Part shown: positions 49,129 through 60,770 of the stretch, piece by piece | Layout: each line of letters starts with the position of its first letter | Position numbering within the stretch: the first letter of the stretch is position 1 | From: Dromaius novaehollandiae | Lineage: Eukaryota; Chordata; Aves; Casuariiformes; Dromaiidae | NCBI RefSeq assembly: GCF_036370855.1 | Contig: NC_088103.1 | Span: 10,851,404 to 10,915,403, forward strand | Direction: 5' to 3' | Length of the DNA: 64,000 bases | Program-made: the position numbers and the translations under genes | Notes under the pieces: generated by a model | What the model was told of the DNA's origin: nothing | The model's input: only the letters and a program-made list of their open reading frames with translations | Databases searched by the model: none

Positions 49129-49939
49129 TGTAGCAGTTTCTGTTTGACTTAGCGAGCTGAATTGTCTTTCCATACAGTCAGGCAAGTGCCAGTGGGAAGT
49201 TGGGGCGGTTGGAGAAGTGAAATGCAACCACCCTTCTTGGGAGCTGCTAGCTTTTGCCCAGGTTTGGCAGTACTGTTGGGGAGTTCAAGTGGATGGTTGT
49301 AATTTGACTGATAGGGTGTACTGTCTTTAGTCCAAGCACTGGATAAGCAGTATCACTGCATTGTTGGTGGGTAATTGGAAATGGTTTTGAATAGAAACAG
49401 AAGGAGGCAGAGCCAGTGCAGCTGTTAAAGAGGGGGTCATCTAGTGCATCAAATCACGTGGAAAGGTGAGGACTATGTGCTTTCACCCGTGATGTACTTG
49501 CCCAAAGCTCCCAATTTGCCTACACTGCCCCTTACCAGGGCCTGACTCAGAGGGGTTTGTGGAAGCATCAGTTCACACCATGCCAGGTTCATAACACTTT
49601 TCAGTGCATAAAGCAGCTTAGGTCTTGCATAGAAATGGCACTGGAATTGCAGAATAATCCTGTTGTTTTTAATACAGAAAAAAATTAGGGATTGCATGCA
49701 TGACAACCTGAGAGAACAAATATGCATGCAGCTAAGGAAGCAGAAGCTTTGCAGCATAAGGAAGCAATCAGAAGTATGGGAAACAACATCCTCTCACAGA
49801 ATATACAGGGCAAGTCTTGTAAAAAGACTTGTTGAGTAGGTACAGCTTCATCAATACATCATGCATCTGCATCAGACACATCATTTTGTCTCTGTTATGG
49901 ATTGATATAGTCCCATCACCATCATTTTTGAGCACCTGA

Positions 49940-50075
49940 AGGCAGGGCACCTTTTATAGCAGGGCTATTACCTGCATTTGACATATGAGAAGTTGAGGCC
50001 CAAAGAAGCTAAGTGACCTGCCCAGCTGAACCCTATTGGCAAAAAAGAGGAATTCCATAGACTCTAGCAATGCTG
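49940..50075 (+). mobile_element. MIR/CORE-SINE-like element
   Basis: 'ctattacctgcatttgacat', 'atgagaagttgaggcccaaa' and 'gaagctaagtgacctgccca' align by eye with the MIR core (ATTTTACAGATGAGGAAACTG, GAGGCACAGAGAGGTTAAGT, ACTTGCCCAAGG). Downstream 'ggcaaaaaagaggaattcc' resembles the MIR tail. It is a diverged copy of a very old amniote SINE. Confidence 0.65.
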
Positions 50076-53000
50076 ATAAGTTTTTAGGCATCTTTGCTGT
50101 GTGAATATGAATCCTAAAATCCTGCATCTGCTAAGAGGTATTTTGTTGCTGACTTCAGCAGGATTCAGATCTTAGTGAAAATAGATGCTGAAAGTTAGTA
50201 GAAGGTTGTAGCATCAAAATAATCTGATGCTGACATGGTAACCCATAGAAATTACCACAAATGGAAAGGCTACTATTTAAAAAAATAATTATGATTGCCA
50301 GTCATTGCCAACGCCAGACAGGTTTCACAATTCAACTCCAGTTTTGCAATTTATACTAGATTGGCTTTTTGGCAGAGTTATTCTAAACCCAGTTAACACC
50401 TTATCTAAGGAACTGGCATATATTGCATCTCAGTTTCTGTTTCCAAGCTTTCCCTTGAAACACTTTTTTGCTTTAAAGTCTAATCTAGGGTACTCTGGCT
50501 GAAGTCTTTGGTTTGGTTTGGATTGTCTCTCCCTGGGCAGTGGGAATCAGAATACAGCAGATCCCATGTGGATTTTATTCTTCACTTATCATGTCCCATG
50601 GAGAGAGATCACTGAAGAAACTTACTTCTTGCAAATGAATGGGCCCTCTTACATGCCTCAAGGCACATGAATACCATGCCATCCAAATGTAAATACAAAC
50701 CTTAAAGAGTCTAGCAAGTCAGCTGTAGTACACAGCTAAACAATATTTGAAATATAATTCAGCTCAAACTGATAGTTCAAGAAAAAAACAGAAAGCAAAT
50801 GAAGTACACACCTCCAACTCCCACAGACTTGTCAGCTGGAGCGAGCAGTTTAGGAGTGTGTGCAAAAGCATGAGAAGCTCCGGTTTCCTTTCCTAGGTGA
50901 TGAGTTCTACAATCCAGGGTCCTTACCAAAGGAAAGCCTGTCTCTGCTTGGTTGTTGATTAGATCCAGGTCTTGGGAGCACAGCTGCAAGTGTCTGTTCA
51001 AGTATTCAGTGCCAAGATTATTGAGAGTTTATTCTTCTTAATACCAAGATCTTGTAATTTCTCTTTGACAGGTTCTTAAATCTCCTTTCATTTCTATTAC
51101 AGAGCAAACAAGCTTCCATGAGGACTCCTTGCTGTCTAATTCCCATCCAAAATTTTCTACATTTGCTGACCTTTGAGACATGATGTGAAGCTTGTTTTTA
51201 GCAAACTTTGTTCAGAGTGGCTGAATTAAGTGTAATTCTTCTGCTCTGGGGAATGGAGTTCTTGATGGTTCTTGGGACCTTTCTGAGACTGCTCAGTATG
51301 GGAACTGAGAGGAGATGATTCTGTTTTATCGGTGCTGCGGGGTTAGCTGTGATGTGGCAAGTGTGATGAGTTGGGTGCTGCATATGGCTTTACAGGCCAT
51401 GGCTTTTAATGATCCAAAAGCTTTTGGACAAACTCTGCATCTCTTCTGCTCTGAAATTTCTTGTATTCACTAGTGAAAGTGGAGAATATTCATCTGAGGG
51501 CTATGAATAATGCCACCGTTTTCTAAACAGCTGGAGCTTTATTTTTGCTCCTAAAAATAAAGCAGGAGCCATGCTGCTATCTGTCTTACACAAGACACAA
51601 CCAGAGAGAATTGCCATGTGGTATTCTTCACTGTAAATGACACAAATATGTGGGCACAGTTTATAATTCTTACAAACAAGTCACAGAATGGATAACCTGG
51701 GCCTGGGTACTTAAAGGAAAGGAAGAATTAAAGATTAACGTTGTGGGTAATTCCTTTACTTTCATTACAGCACAGTATTCTGAGACTTATCTACCTTGCT
51801 TTTCTATCAGTTATATAATTTCATAGCAAAGTTTTGAGTACATAATAAAATTGCTGTTAATTTTTAAGATTTGCCCATAAAACAGAATTTCTGTTACTTA
51901 CAGTCCCATGGATATGAAGCCTGTGAATGGCTTGGGCATGGCTGCTCTTTTGATTCAACTAGCAGATTAAAAAAAGTTATATACAATACATTTTTTTTCC
52001 ACTTGCCAAAATCCCCCCAGCCAATTTGTCTGCCCTTTCCTTCGTACACTAATTCATTTCTACATGACATGTTCCAACTGAACCCTAACAAGATATGTTG
52101 TTTGCAACTGCTTGTAAGGAAAGCAAAAGGCCCAATAGAGATGGAGAGCACCAACAGTACACCATACCCACCGGCAGGAAGTCAGGCTGTTCTGTGAGTG
52201 AAGAGCTGTGAGTTAACTGTCTTCAGTCACAGGAAGAAACTGAACTGAAATCTCCCATATCCTGGGATTTATCCTGACCCCTTCCTGCAATCAGATAACC
52301 TAATCCTCATTTAGTGTGTCTTGCATTTGAAAGAACTGAGCAAATCCTACTGAAGAGCTTTGGAATAATTGAACTACATTTGTTTAATGTTCCTATCTGT
52401 TGATGAAACTTCACCTGCAATATAATATACTACCATCTGCATTAATAACAGATATGGTGTTTTTTCTGGTAAAAATGACAGCTTGTTACTACATGTACTT
52501 GATCAAGCTGCAATTAGGATCTTAGCACAGTCATATTCTTATTTCTGTCAGCACTGCATGGCTATCGTAGCTGTAGAAGACTACAGACTAATCTGTTCTA
52601 TCTCATGCAACATCAGCAGAATTACTGTGTTCTCATTCTAGATTTCTTTATTGTTGGTGATGAATGATGTACTGGATGAAACAGAAGGAATACATCTGGA
52701 TTATTAGATATCATGCTGGGTGCATAATGCTGACACATAGCAAAATCTTGTCTTGTAAGCTAAACACTTTTCATATGGAAGTCAGTGACAGATAATAAAT
52801 AGAGCACCAGGATGCAAATAACTCATGTTCATTGCTGCATTTTATGTAGTAATATAAAACAATACCAGTACTTTCAGACACAGACTTGCCATCTGCAGCT
52901 TTCATTCTGGATGATCCCTACATATTCCGCAGATGATGTAAATGAGATCAACTGCTACTGTTGAAATACTGGGATACAACAGAATTCTCTCAATAAGAAA

Positions 53001-54983
53001 AATGCTATAGGATACATTTTATGAGAAGGAATTTTTAAAATAGCATGTAGAAAATATAAGGAAGCCACCCTTTTAAGATTCTTACTGGATACTGTATTTC
53101 TCCATTCATTATACTGTGATCTTTTATACACAGGATAGTTGTGTTAGTATTTATGAGAAAGTGAATAAGAAGCCTTTTGCTGCCCTTATAATAACCAATT
53201 TAATGGAGTTGTGCTATATATAGGATGAAAATGTCTCCTTTTTAATTTTGTGTTAACCACAAGAGGAAAAAAGATGACAAAATCTACAGGGGTGAATTCA
53301 GTGTGCCAATATGTTATTCTCAGGATGTTGATTTTGTATGAATGGTAAAGCAATAGGAATTTTGGCAAATACTTTGCGTCTTCTAGTCTCTAAATAATCA
53401 CTGCTTTCGCTGAGGAAAAAACTCAGACTTGAATTTGCTAGAGTCAGCTAAAGCAGTGACTCTCCCAATGTGGAAGAATAAAAGCATTAGTGATTCACGA
53501 TGGGAACTGAGGGGGAAAATGAAGGGACTTTTATTGAGCAATCCTAAGATTGTTGTTTTCTAGTTAATTACCATTCACACTCTAATTGCCATAACAATTA
53601 GAGAAGTGCCAGCTTTGAGCTTCTTCTGAGTTTGGGGGACTTTGAAACCAAGATTTTGGTTTGTTCTCACACAGAATAGTAAGTATATAAATAACTTCTG
53701 CTGTCAGCAGATAACTTCGACAGTAGTAGTGACCGTTGTTTCCAAAGGGGTTATCATGCAGTTAACTCGAAACACTGATCGGTATTTCACAGTAGCTGTC
53801 TAAATAATTTGTCTTACTATCATAGCAAGTACAAATCGTAACACTTGTGATTCATCTGCAAAACATACCACTTGCCAGTTGTTTTACTCAAAGTGGTTTG
53901 GCAGTGTGATCTGTCAGAAGGAAAGGTCAACAGCAAAATTAAAAAAAACAGGGATTACACTGCAGTTGTCCACAGAGGATAATGCGCTCCATAGACTCCA
54001 TAGCTTTTTGCTTATCCTTGCATGTTCTCTGTCAGAAGGCCTAAATAGACATTGTGAAAAGTTCCCTTATTCATGACAAATCAGGGCAAACTGCTATTTG
54101 TTGTGTTAAGCCTGAGCTGGTGGGACAGCTACAGATGGCTCCATGGCCAAGGTGAGGGCAGAACAGTTGCCTGCAGACAGAACAGCTAGCCCATAGTCCT
54201 TACTACATCCTGCTGTTATCCAAGGGCAGGCAAGCCTGCCTCATAGTGATTTCAAACTCAGAATATTGCTTCATTTTTTATTCCTGCTTTAATTTCTAAA
54301 TTTTAATTTTAATTTAATTTTAATGGAACTGCTCAGACCTGGTGGATTTATTGATTCTACATAAGACTGAACTGATTCCTTGAGCTTTGTAAAAGGCTTG
54401 TTATTTTGCTAATAATGCCAGCCCGAATGCTTGGTGCCAGGAACAACTATCAAAATCTTTATTTGTTAAGTTCCTAACAATTTCCTGTCAGTTCATATAA
54501 ATCAGGAGATTTGGAAGAATATGTTTAATGCCAAAAAATGAAAACAGCATTTTAGTTCAACCAAAGTAAAAACAGAAACTTTTTCTTTAGACAGTTTGAT
54601 TACTCCTTAGTTTGTCTTAGAAATGCATAGTGTGTGAATGTGCAGGTGTGCAATGAGTTGAGCAACTTGTAAAGTGAAAAAATTAAATCCAAGGTACAGA
54701 AGCTTCTGTGAGAAGAAAAAAGTTTCACATTGCTACCATTCTCTAACAGAGATTGTCAGAAATTAAAAATGTAATTTGCTCACAAAGTAAAACCTCTGCA
54801 ACTCATACTTCCTATTTAAAGCTCCAGTTTGCTTTTCCAAAACAGCACTTACCACGAAAGGTTACTCTGCAAATAGCGTAGCAGCTCAGCCCCACAGCCA
54901 TACAAACATCTATTGTTCTACAAGTCATAATACATGTCTTGTTCATGAGTGAAATTTATTTTAATAACACTTGATTTTCTTAC

Positions 54984-55131
54984 CTGCTGACTACCGTGTT
55001 GATTAACATCCTCTCTGAAATGCAGTTTTCTTTCCAGGTCCTTTAGAAGTGCAGCTTTATTGTCCCGAATAGAATCATCTGTTGATAATGTCAGAGGCTT
55101 CAGATTTTTTTTTGTTAATCCCTGTGTTGAG
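54984..55131 (-). CDS. MYPN: MYPN exon, linker before the C-terminal Ig array
   Basis: Encodes STQGLTKKNLKPLTLSTDDS, then IRDNKAALLKDLERKLHFRE and DVNQHGSQQ. Matches the human linker pattern SQGLAKKN, then DDNIRETKNA, then a charged helix, then NQQ before EYKISSF. The IRDNKAALLKDLERKLHF stretch looks helical. Acceptor 'cttttaatag', donor CAG|GTAAGA. Begins with one base completing a Thr codon and ends in phase 0. Contains an A9 run (AAC AAA AAA AAA T) that a sequencing error could disrupt, but the frame is intact here. Residues 366-414 of the fragment. Confidence 0.95.
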
Positions 55132-56817
55132 CTATTAAAAGAAAATTCTGTTACTAGCATGCAGCAACCAATATATTTTTTTGTCACCTGAGTGATATTA
55201 TATGTTAAGCTTCAACTTTCTGGAGGAACCTATTATTTACTTATGCGGAAGAAGCTAAAGTATAATATAGGATCTGATTTTTGGTGCACTATTTTAATGG
55301 TGCATTCCATTCCCATTAATGCCAGTAGGAAGGAATTAAAGAACACATCTAAAAGAGAATAAGCATTATAATACTGTAATAACCATCTTAGTTCCATTTC
55401 TGGAATAATGATCTCACAGTGAAGGCCCAAGACATGTACAGGTGTTTCCGTAGGTACACAATTACTACATTTTATTGTATCAGGCAATAATTTAGAAAGT
55501 CAGTACAGTTTCTTATCCATTGTCATCTTATGTTTTAAGTGATCATTCACTCTTTTCATGAACTGTTACTTCTTTCATTTCTTCCACCCTTTTATGAGAC
55601 TTTATAAGTGCAAAGAGGATAGTTGTGCTTGAGCCCTCGTGCACCCGCTCTGAGGATAGGCTTAGGCAGAATTTTAGAGCCTTTACCCTCAGCAAAGCTT
55701 TCTTGTGTGTGCCTGCCCACGATGCCCGGGCCGTGAAGGGCGCCAGGTGTGTGCTGCCCGCAGGGTGATTGCTCCACTCCGCAGGAGACTGACTACCTTT
55801 CTGTGCTCGCAATTAGGAGGTCTGAGAGTAGCAGGGCAATAGTGGTTTGAAGGCAGGATTTCTTCATGGAGAGAGTGGCGAGTGCTACCCATACAGGGTC
55901 ACTTTTTTCTGTTAGAAATATAGATTGGTGGATGTGGTGTCGGGAAGAGAGGAGATTGCCGCTTACTGGTGGCTATCACTGCCTTGAAATGTACCATGAG
56001 TAAAAGTGGGGAAAATACTTCGTACTTTGTGCAGAATTTGGAGTTCTCTGGATGAAGTGTTGTATCAATCTACCGCTGTTAGTCATGCTAACACAGGGTT
56101 CATGTAGTCTGTGAAAGGGATATTAATTTCAACTCTACCAGTAAAAAGGGGACTCTTAAGGCAACAACCTTTCCAGTACATCATCATCCTTTTTTGCTTG
56201 TTTGGAGGTAGCCATTCTGTCACAGCAGTCATTCTGACTGTCAGTGGACACATTTACGTGCAAACCATTAACTCTTTTGAGATTTTCCAGGAGACTTTAA
56301 ATATAGAAGATATTGCAACCAGAAAGATACCTTTTCTTAAGTTGTTTTTTAGATTTACCTGGCCTTAGAAATGACTTATGTTATGAGGTATCTTGTAAAA
56401 CTTTACTCATTGCTTACAATAGATAAGAATGTTTTTATAGCTCATATAGACAAATAGTCTTAGAGTGACTTATCCTGCATGCTCATGCAATCTCTTTTCT
56501 CCTACTAATGCAGTCCTGGGAATCTGACTGCGCGCCAAAATTCTTCTCTGTATCTCTTTTTAAACTCTCATTTCTCTATCTTGATTTTATATTACCCTTG
56601 CGGTATCTTGTTACAGAACCTACTATCTCTTTCTTCCTTAACTGAATGTAAAGGTTAGATGAAATGACCAAAGTATATGAATAGCTTGTGATTCTGTTTT
56701 ATGAATGACTTGCATATCAGCAAACTCCCCACAGAACCCCTGAACAGAAATGCATCTCAGTTTGCTTCGGAAGCATTTCTTGCCCCTGCTTCGACACATG
56801 CGGTTTACGCTACTTAC
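55132..56817 (-). other. MYPN: MYPN intron with small CpG-rich patch
   Basis: GT-AG intron of 1.69 kb (donor GTTAC|GTAAGT). Positions about 55635-55785 are locally GC-rich, with about eight CpG dinucleotides, unlike the surrounding AT-rich DNA. No exon fits there in the MYPN frame. Confidence 0.8.
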
Positions 56818-57405
56818 GTAACTGGTGTACATCTGGGCAGTCCCATTGCGTTGGTTGATGGCACAGTAGGAAGGGAAGGAAGAACAGCACTAAGAAAAGC
56901 TACTGGATTCTGCACCCGGCTGGTTGGGGAGATAGGAGCAGGAGTCACGCTTTGAGGCTGAAACTGTTTCCCGCTAGATGTAGGAACTGTTAATGGAGGC
57001 AATATGGATTCTTTAGGACTTGGTAGAGACTGTTCACTTTTGCTTGTAAACCCTCCTGAAGACCTTGACTGGGCAGATGTAGAAGTTCCTATGAAATTTT
57101 CCTTGTTATTTGCTCTTTGGGTTCCCTGAGGGACACTGCTGAATGAGGTCACTGAGGAGCTAGAAGAGGAATTGGTGGGTGATGTGGTCTGTGGTGGTAG
57201 GAACTGCTTGGGTCGGGTGTAGCTGAATGATTGTGAAGGAGAGGCTTTGCCTTGTTTGTACATGGTTGAGGTGGGCTGTTGGTTGAGTGAAGTAGCAGAA
57301 AATGAAGTAGCTGAGCTGAATGACAGCTCTCTTGTAGCTGTCTGATGCAATTGCTGTTGTTCAAGCAAGACCTGGTTGTGGAGCTGTTTTAACTGCGTCT
57401 GATCC
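56818..57405 (-). CDS. MYPN: MYPN large exon, serine/proline-rich linker
   Basis: The largest exon (588 bases, 195 full codons). Starts DQTQLKQLHNQVLLEQQQL, a short Gln-rich helix close to human DSTQLQQLHNQVLLEQ. Then comes a long Ser/Thr/Pro/Gln-rich disordered stretch with a Ser6 run. It ends with the conserved block PISPTSRVQNPVAFLSAVLP then SLPTVPSTNAMGLPR. Acceptor 'ttcgaatgcag', donor GTTAC|GTAAGT. One base at the start completes Leu (CT|G); AC at the end forms Thr with the next exon. The middle diverges strongly from human, as expected for disordered sequence, while both ends are conserved. Residues 170-364 of the fragment. Confidence 0.97.
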
Positions 57406-59542
57406 CTGCATTCGAAATAAAGATGAGCAAAATCGGTCATAAGCCATGGTAACCCCCAAACATACTGGCCGATTACATTTCCATATGTAGTTACCCACAT
57501 GTGAATTGCAAAAGCAAAAGTCTATGCCCTGTGACAGAGAGGTAGGGGAAGAGGTAGAGAAAGCTGCTACATGATGTATTCTGTGACATTATGGGAAGAG
57601 CATAACGTTAGCTGGCTACCAAACAAAACTTTTCCTTCCTCTCCCTTTCCTTGCCAGTGTCACAATAAAAGCTTTTTGGTAGAAAATTATTTGATCGAAG
57701 GTGATTCTTACGTTTTAACAGATGAAATGTAAAACTCTTACTTGAAGACATTCTGAGGAATAACATTGTCAAATTCTGCTCTACATCACCATGAAACTTC
57801 CCCCTTGTGTAACTAAGAGTGGGATTGAGTTTATAGGAATTTTATATGAGCATTTGCAATCCAGATTGCAGTCATTCATCTCCACTTAAAGTAGGTTCTG
57901 AAACCAGCATTCTGGCTAATAAAACTGTGTAATAATCCACCACAGGAGAAAACAGTTTAGGTGGTTGTGATGTTCAGTGACAGGCAGGAGAGTACATCAT
58001 TCAGGGAGGATGTGCATTTCATGCCATTTTTATTTCCTAGATGCTATTTATTGTAGAGGTCCTTAGGGTTTATTTACTTTGCAGTTAAGGAAACTATTTT
58101 GCCATGTCAGGTGGTTTATTTTGTTATTGTGTATTTGGAAATACAGCATATGGAAAACAGGCTAACTTTTTCCCTTCCAAAAACATAAAGGACATGGAGG
58201 ATGTGAAAAATTGTCATATAATAAACTGTCCAATATTAATTAAATATTGTTAAAAAGTGAGAAATGTAGAAGTAGATTAGATGTAGAAGTAGAGAAACAG
58301 ACATCAGCCAAAACTGATGCTGTCCAACCAAATCCATGAAGTCAACAGAATTCATTTTTAGGTAAAAGAATTAGTGTTTCTATAATTTATGGCACAAAGA
58401 TCATATTAAAGGTAGATTAAAATAGCAATTTCAGGCTTTCAAACACTAGAAAATTGCAGAACTGAAATTGTGCAATCCTCATTTTTTCTCTTTCATCTGC
58501 AAAATAATGCACTCATTTGTTACAGGTTTTTTTCTGAGAGAGAAATCCTGCTTTATGCAACCATTGGGCAATACAAATAAATAGGGCTTCTGCTTACCGC
58601 TTAAAAACCCTATAGCGCTGAAAGAAAATAAGGCTTTGAATATGGGGCTAACAAATAAAAATCATTGCTCCAAGTTCTGCTTCTGCTACACAATATGTAA
58701 GTTCTGTTTCCCCCCTTGTAAAGTTGGTACCATGAAATTGTATCCCTGCTTAAGAATACAGATGAATGACTTTATATAAAGTCCTTCCTGGGCCTTTAGT
58801 TAAAGCTTCTGCCTGTTTAAGAAATAAAATGAAGGCCTCCGTATGCTCTTTGGAAACTAGATTGGGGAGGTTCTGAATATGCTGAAAGGTTGTTTCTTCA
58901 TTAACAGCAGCGTGTATTCCAGAAATTGTCCTCTAAGAAAATTACATTGCTCCGTAAAATTTCCCCTCAGACTCACAGTGCCCTAATCCCACAGGTGCTT
59001 GTTAGTTCAGATGGTTTCGCATCATCATGCACCTCCAAGTATTTTATCTGTTTTAGGAGATTACTTTTGTGGGATATAAAGTCATGAGGCATAGCCATGT
59101 GGCCCTGCATTTGCTTCCTGTTATATGTATAAGGCTAAATATGTCTGCTTTTGGCAAAATTACATACTCAGAATTGAGAGAGAGACATTTGAAGAACTTG
59201 CTTTTATTTTGCCTGCACACTAGCCGTATTGTTCATCTCTTGTTTACAGCAGAAACCATTGTGGAGTTAGGGCATTTAAAAGCAGAAAATATTTTCCTTT
59301 TGAATTTGGAGAACACTTTCCTTTTCTCAAAAGGGATATACAGAAAAAAAATTAGCTTCTAAGACTACAGTTTAGTTAGACCAGCACCGTGTGATAAGGA
59401 CTGTCTTTTTTTTTTACTGTGCCTGAAATTTTGCACCTAGTGTAATAGTGTCCTGGTCTATGAATAGGTCAGGTACATGTGGTAGTAGAGATACTGAATA
59501 ATACCAGTGACACTACTGAGACTCAGAAGCCCTTTTACTTAC
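57406..59542 (-). other. MYPN: MYPN intron
   Basis: GT-AG intron of 2.14 kb (donor CT|GTAAGT). A short tandem duplication 'gatgtagaagtaga' type lies near 58265-58295. No gene is seen. Confidence 0.85.
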
Positions 59543-59909
59543 AGCTTTGGTTTAGCCAGTACTGGTGGAGGTTCCTTGGAGGGTGATGTTGGCTCTGGTA
59601 TTTTCGTTGCTTGTCCATTTATCCTGTCTGGAAAATAGCTGGGTCTGATTTGGTTTGCAGCCCCAGGTCCATCCTCTGATGCTGATTCACTTTTGTCATC
59701 TTCGGGCAGCTTGAAGTGCACACGGAGGCCTATCTTGGAACTTGATCTGGGTTCATTGTGGTTCACAAGAACACCTTCGAGTTTAGGCTTTGGGGGCTGG
59801 TTTACCACAGGATGGGAAGGAATACATGGGGGAGGTTGATGTTCAGCAGCAGTTAAGTTGATTGAGCTCATTGTATGAAGAGTATCAGCATTGCTTCTGT
59901 CCTCAGATG
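59543..59909 (-). CDS. MYPN: MYPN exon with proline-rich nebulin-SH3-binding segment
   Basis: 121 full codons. Landmarks in order: SEDRSNADTLHT; NQPPKPKLEGVLVNHNEPRS; SSKIGLRVHFKLPEDDK; RINGQATKIPEPTSPSKEPP; PVLAKPK and a split Leu. The KEPPPVLAKPK block corresponds to the proline-rich region by which human myopalladin binds the SH3 domains of nebulin and nebulette. The GLRVHFxLPEDDK motif is almost identical to human. Acceptor 'tgcaattttag', donor CT|GTAAGT. Starts with CA, completing Ala. The ORF upstream of the acceptor is intronic read-through and is not coding. Residues 48-168 of the fragment. Confidence 0.97.
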
Positions 59910-60653
59910 CTAAAATTGCAAATATTAAACTTCTGGTTATACATAAATACCATGAATTATAATGATATAAAATCATGAAAGCTGCAATTTGCAAAAACCC
60001 TAATGAGCTGTTGGAATGAGTTATTTGACCTCATTTATTTAACAACCAATTTCCTTAACAAAGAAATATCATAAAGTGAATAAAAAAGAGCCATAACTAG
60101 TGTGGAAGATCCAGTAGTGGTCTACAGCCATGTTGCCCATGAATTCCACCAGCGTCTTTAGGATACAAACTTTCATTACAGAGGAGTCACAGCTTTTTTA
60201 GTTGTGAAGAGCACTGCCAGACCTTGAGCTAAACTGGGGGCAACAGCTTGCTGTGCCTTCATTCACAGGTTCTTTGCTCACCTATCTGCTTTGTGCCTTA
60301 GTAATGTAAATCATTTAGGCAGTATCAAAGGATCTGTTCTGAGGTTTCCTGCTTTGGGCTCTGCACTAGAGGTTTATAGAAACAGCAAACTGGGCAGAGA
60401 CACCGAGAATCCAAAAATGGCTATTGCCCAAATCCTGAGGTCAGCAAGAGTTTCCTTTGAGGAAGGGCTGCTGTGGGATTCACTCCATAACATCACTTGC
60501 TCCTTCATCAGCGTCGGTGGCATGTTTCTAACTGGGAAAGGGCACTCGAAAAGGCAGCGATCTGTACGTTGGCTAAGCGTCCTGGGCTGCACTGTGTGAC
60601 AGCCTGCTGTGCTTACATTTACTGGCAAGCAAAGGACTAAAAGCATCTCTTAC
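59910..60653 (-). other. MYPN: MYPN intron
   Basis: GT-AG intron of 744 bases (donor AAAG|GTAAGA). Open frames on both strands near 60.3-60.6 kb are unsupported. No repeat is recognised. Confidence 0.85.
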
Positions 60654-60770
60654 CTTTGACAGTCAGATGAGCTATACTAGATACTGTGCCATATTTATTG
60701 CTCGCGGTACACGTAAAACTGCCAGAATCTTCTGAGAATACTTCAGCAATTACCAGAGTACAAATTTCCT
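60654..60770 (-). CDS. MYPN: MYPN exon, strands E-G of second Ig domain
   Basis: Encodes EICTLVIAEVFSEDSGSFTC, then TASNKYGTVSSIAHLTVK and a split Ala codon. This is the second half of an Ig I-set domain: the DSGxFTC motif carries the F-strand Cys, followed by ASNKYG. Human myopalladin has EICTLVIAEVFAEDSGCFTC at this place. Acceptor 'atgctttgcag', donor AAAG|GTAAGA. Two bases at the start (AG) complete Glu with the microexon; one base remains at the end. The exon is in an otherwise closed frame and was found by homology. Residues 9-46 of the fragment. Confidence 0.96.

Larger units (their letters stand above)
42863..54983 (-). other. MYPN: Large MYPN intron (12.1 kb)
   Basis: The longest intron in the window, between the phase-0 exon ends CAG|GTAAGA (54984) and CAG|GAA (42862). 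Human myopalladin joins the same residues, so no exon is missing. It holds a CCCT repeat near 45.74 kb, an AAAC repeat at 47.26 kb, a TACA/TA repeat near 48.61 kb, a strong G-quadruplex motif at 49.10 kb and a MIR-like SINE at 49.95 kb. Open frames up to about 110 codons inside it lack any family support. Confidence 0.8.

Noticed and set aside
56819-57500. ORF extension upstream of the MYPN Ser-rich exon (MWVTTYGNVIGQYVW...)
   Set aside because: The bases beyond 57405 lie upstream of a clear acceptor (TTCGAATGCAG) and the CT|G split codon requires the exon to start at 57405; the rest is intron.
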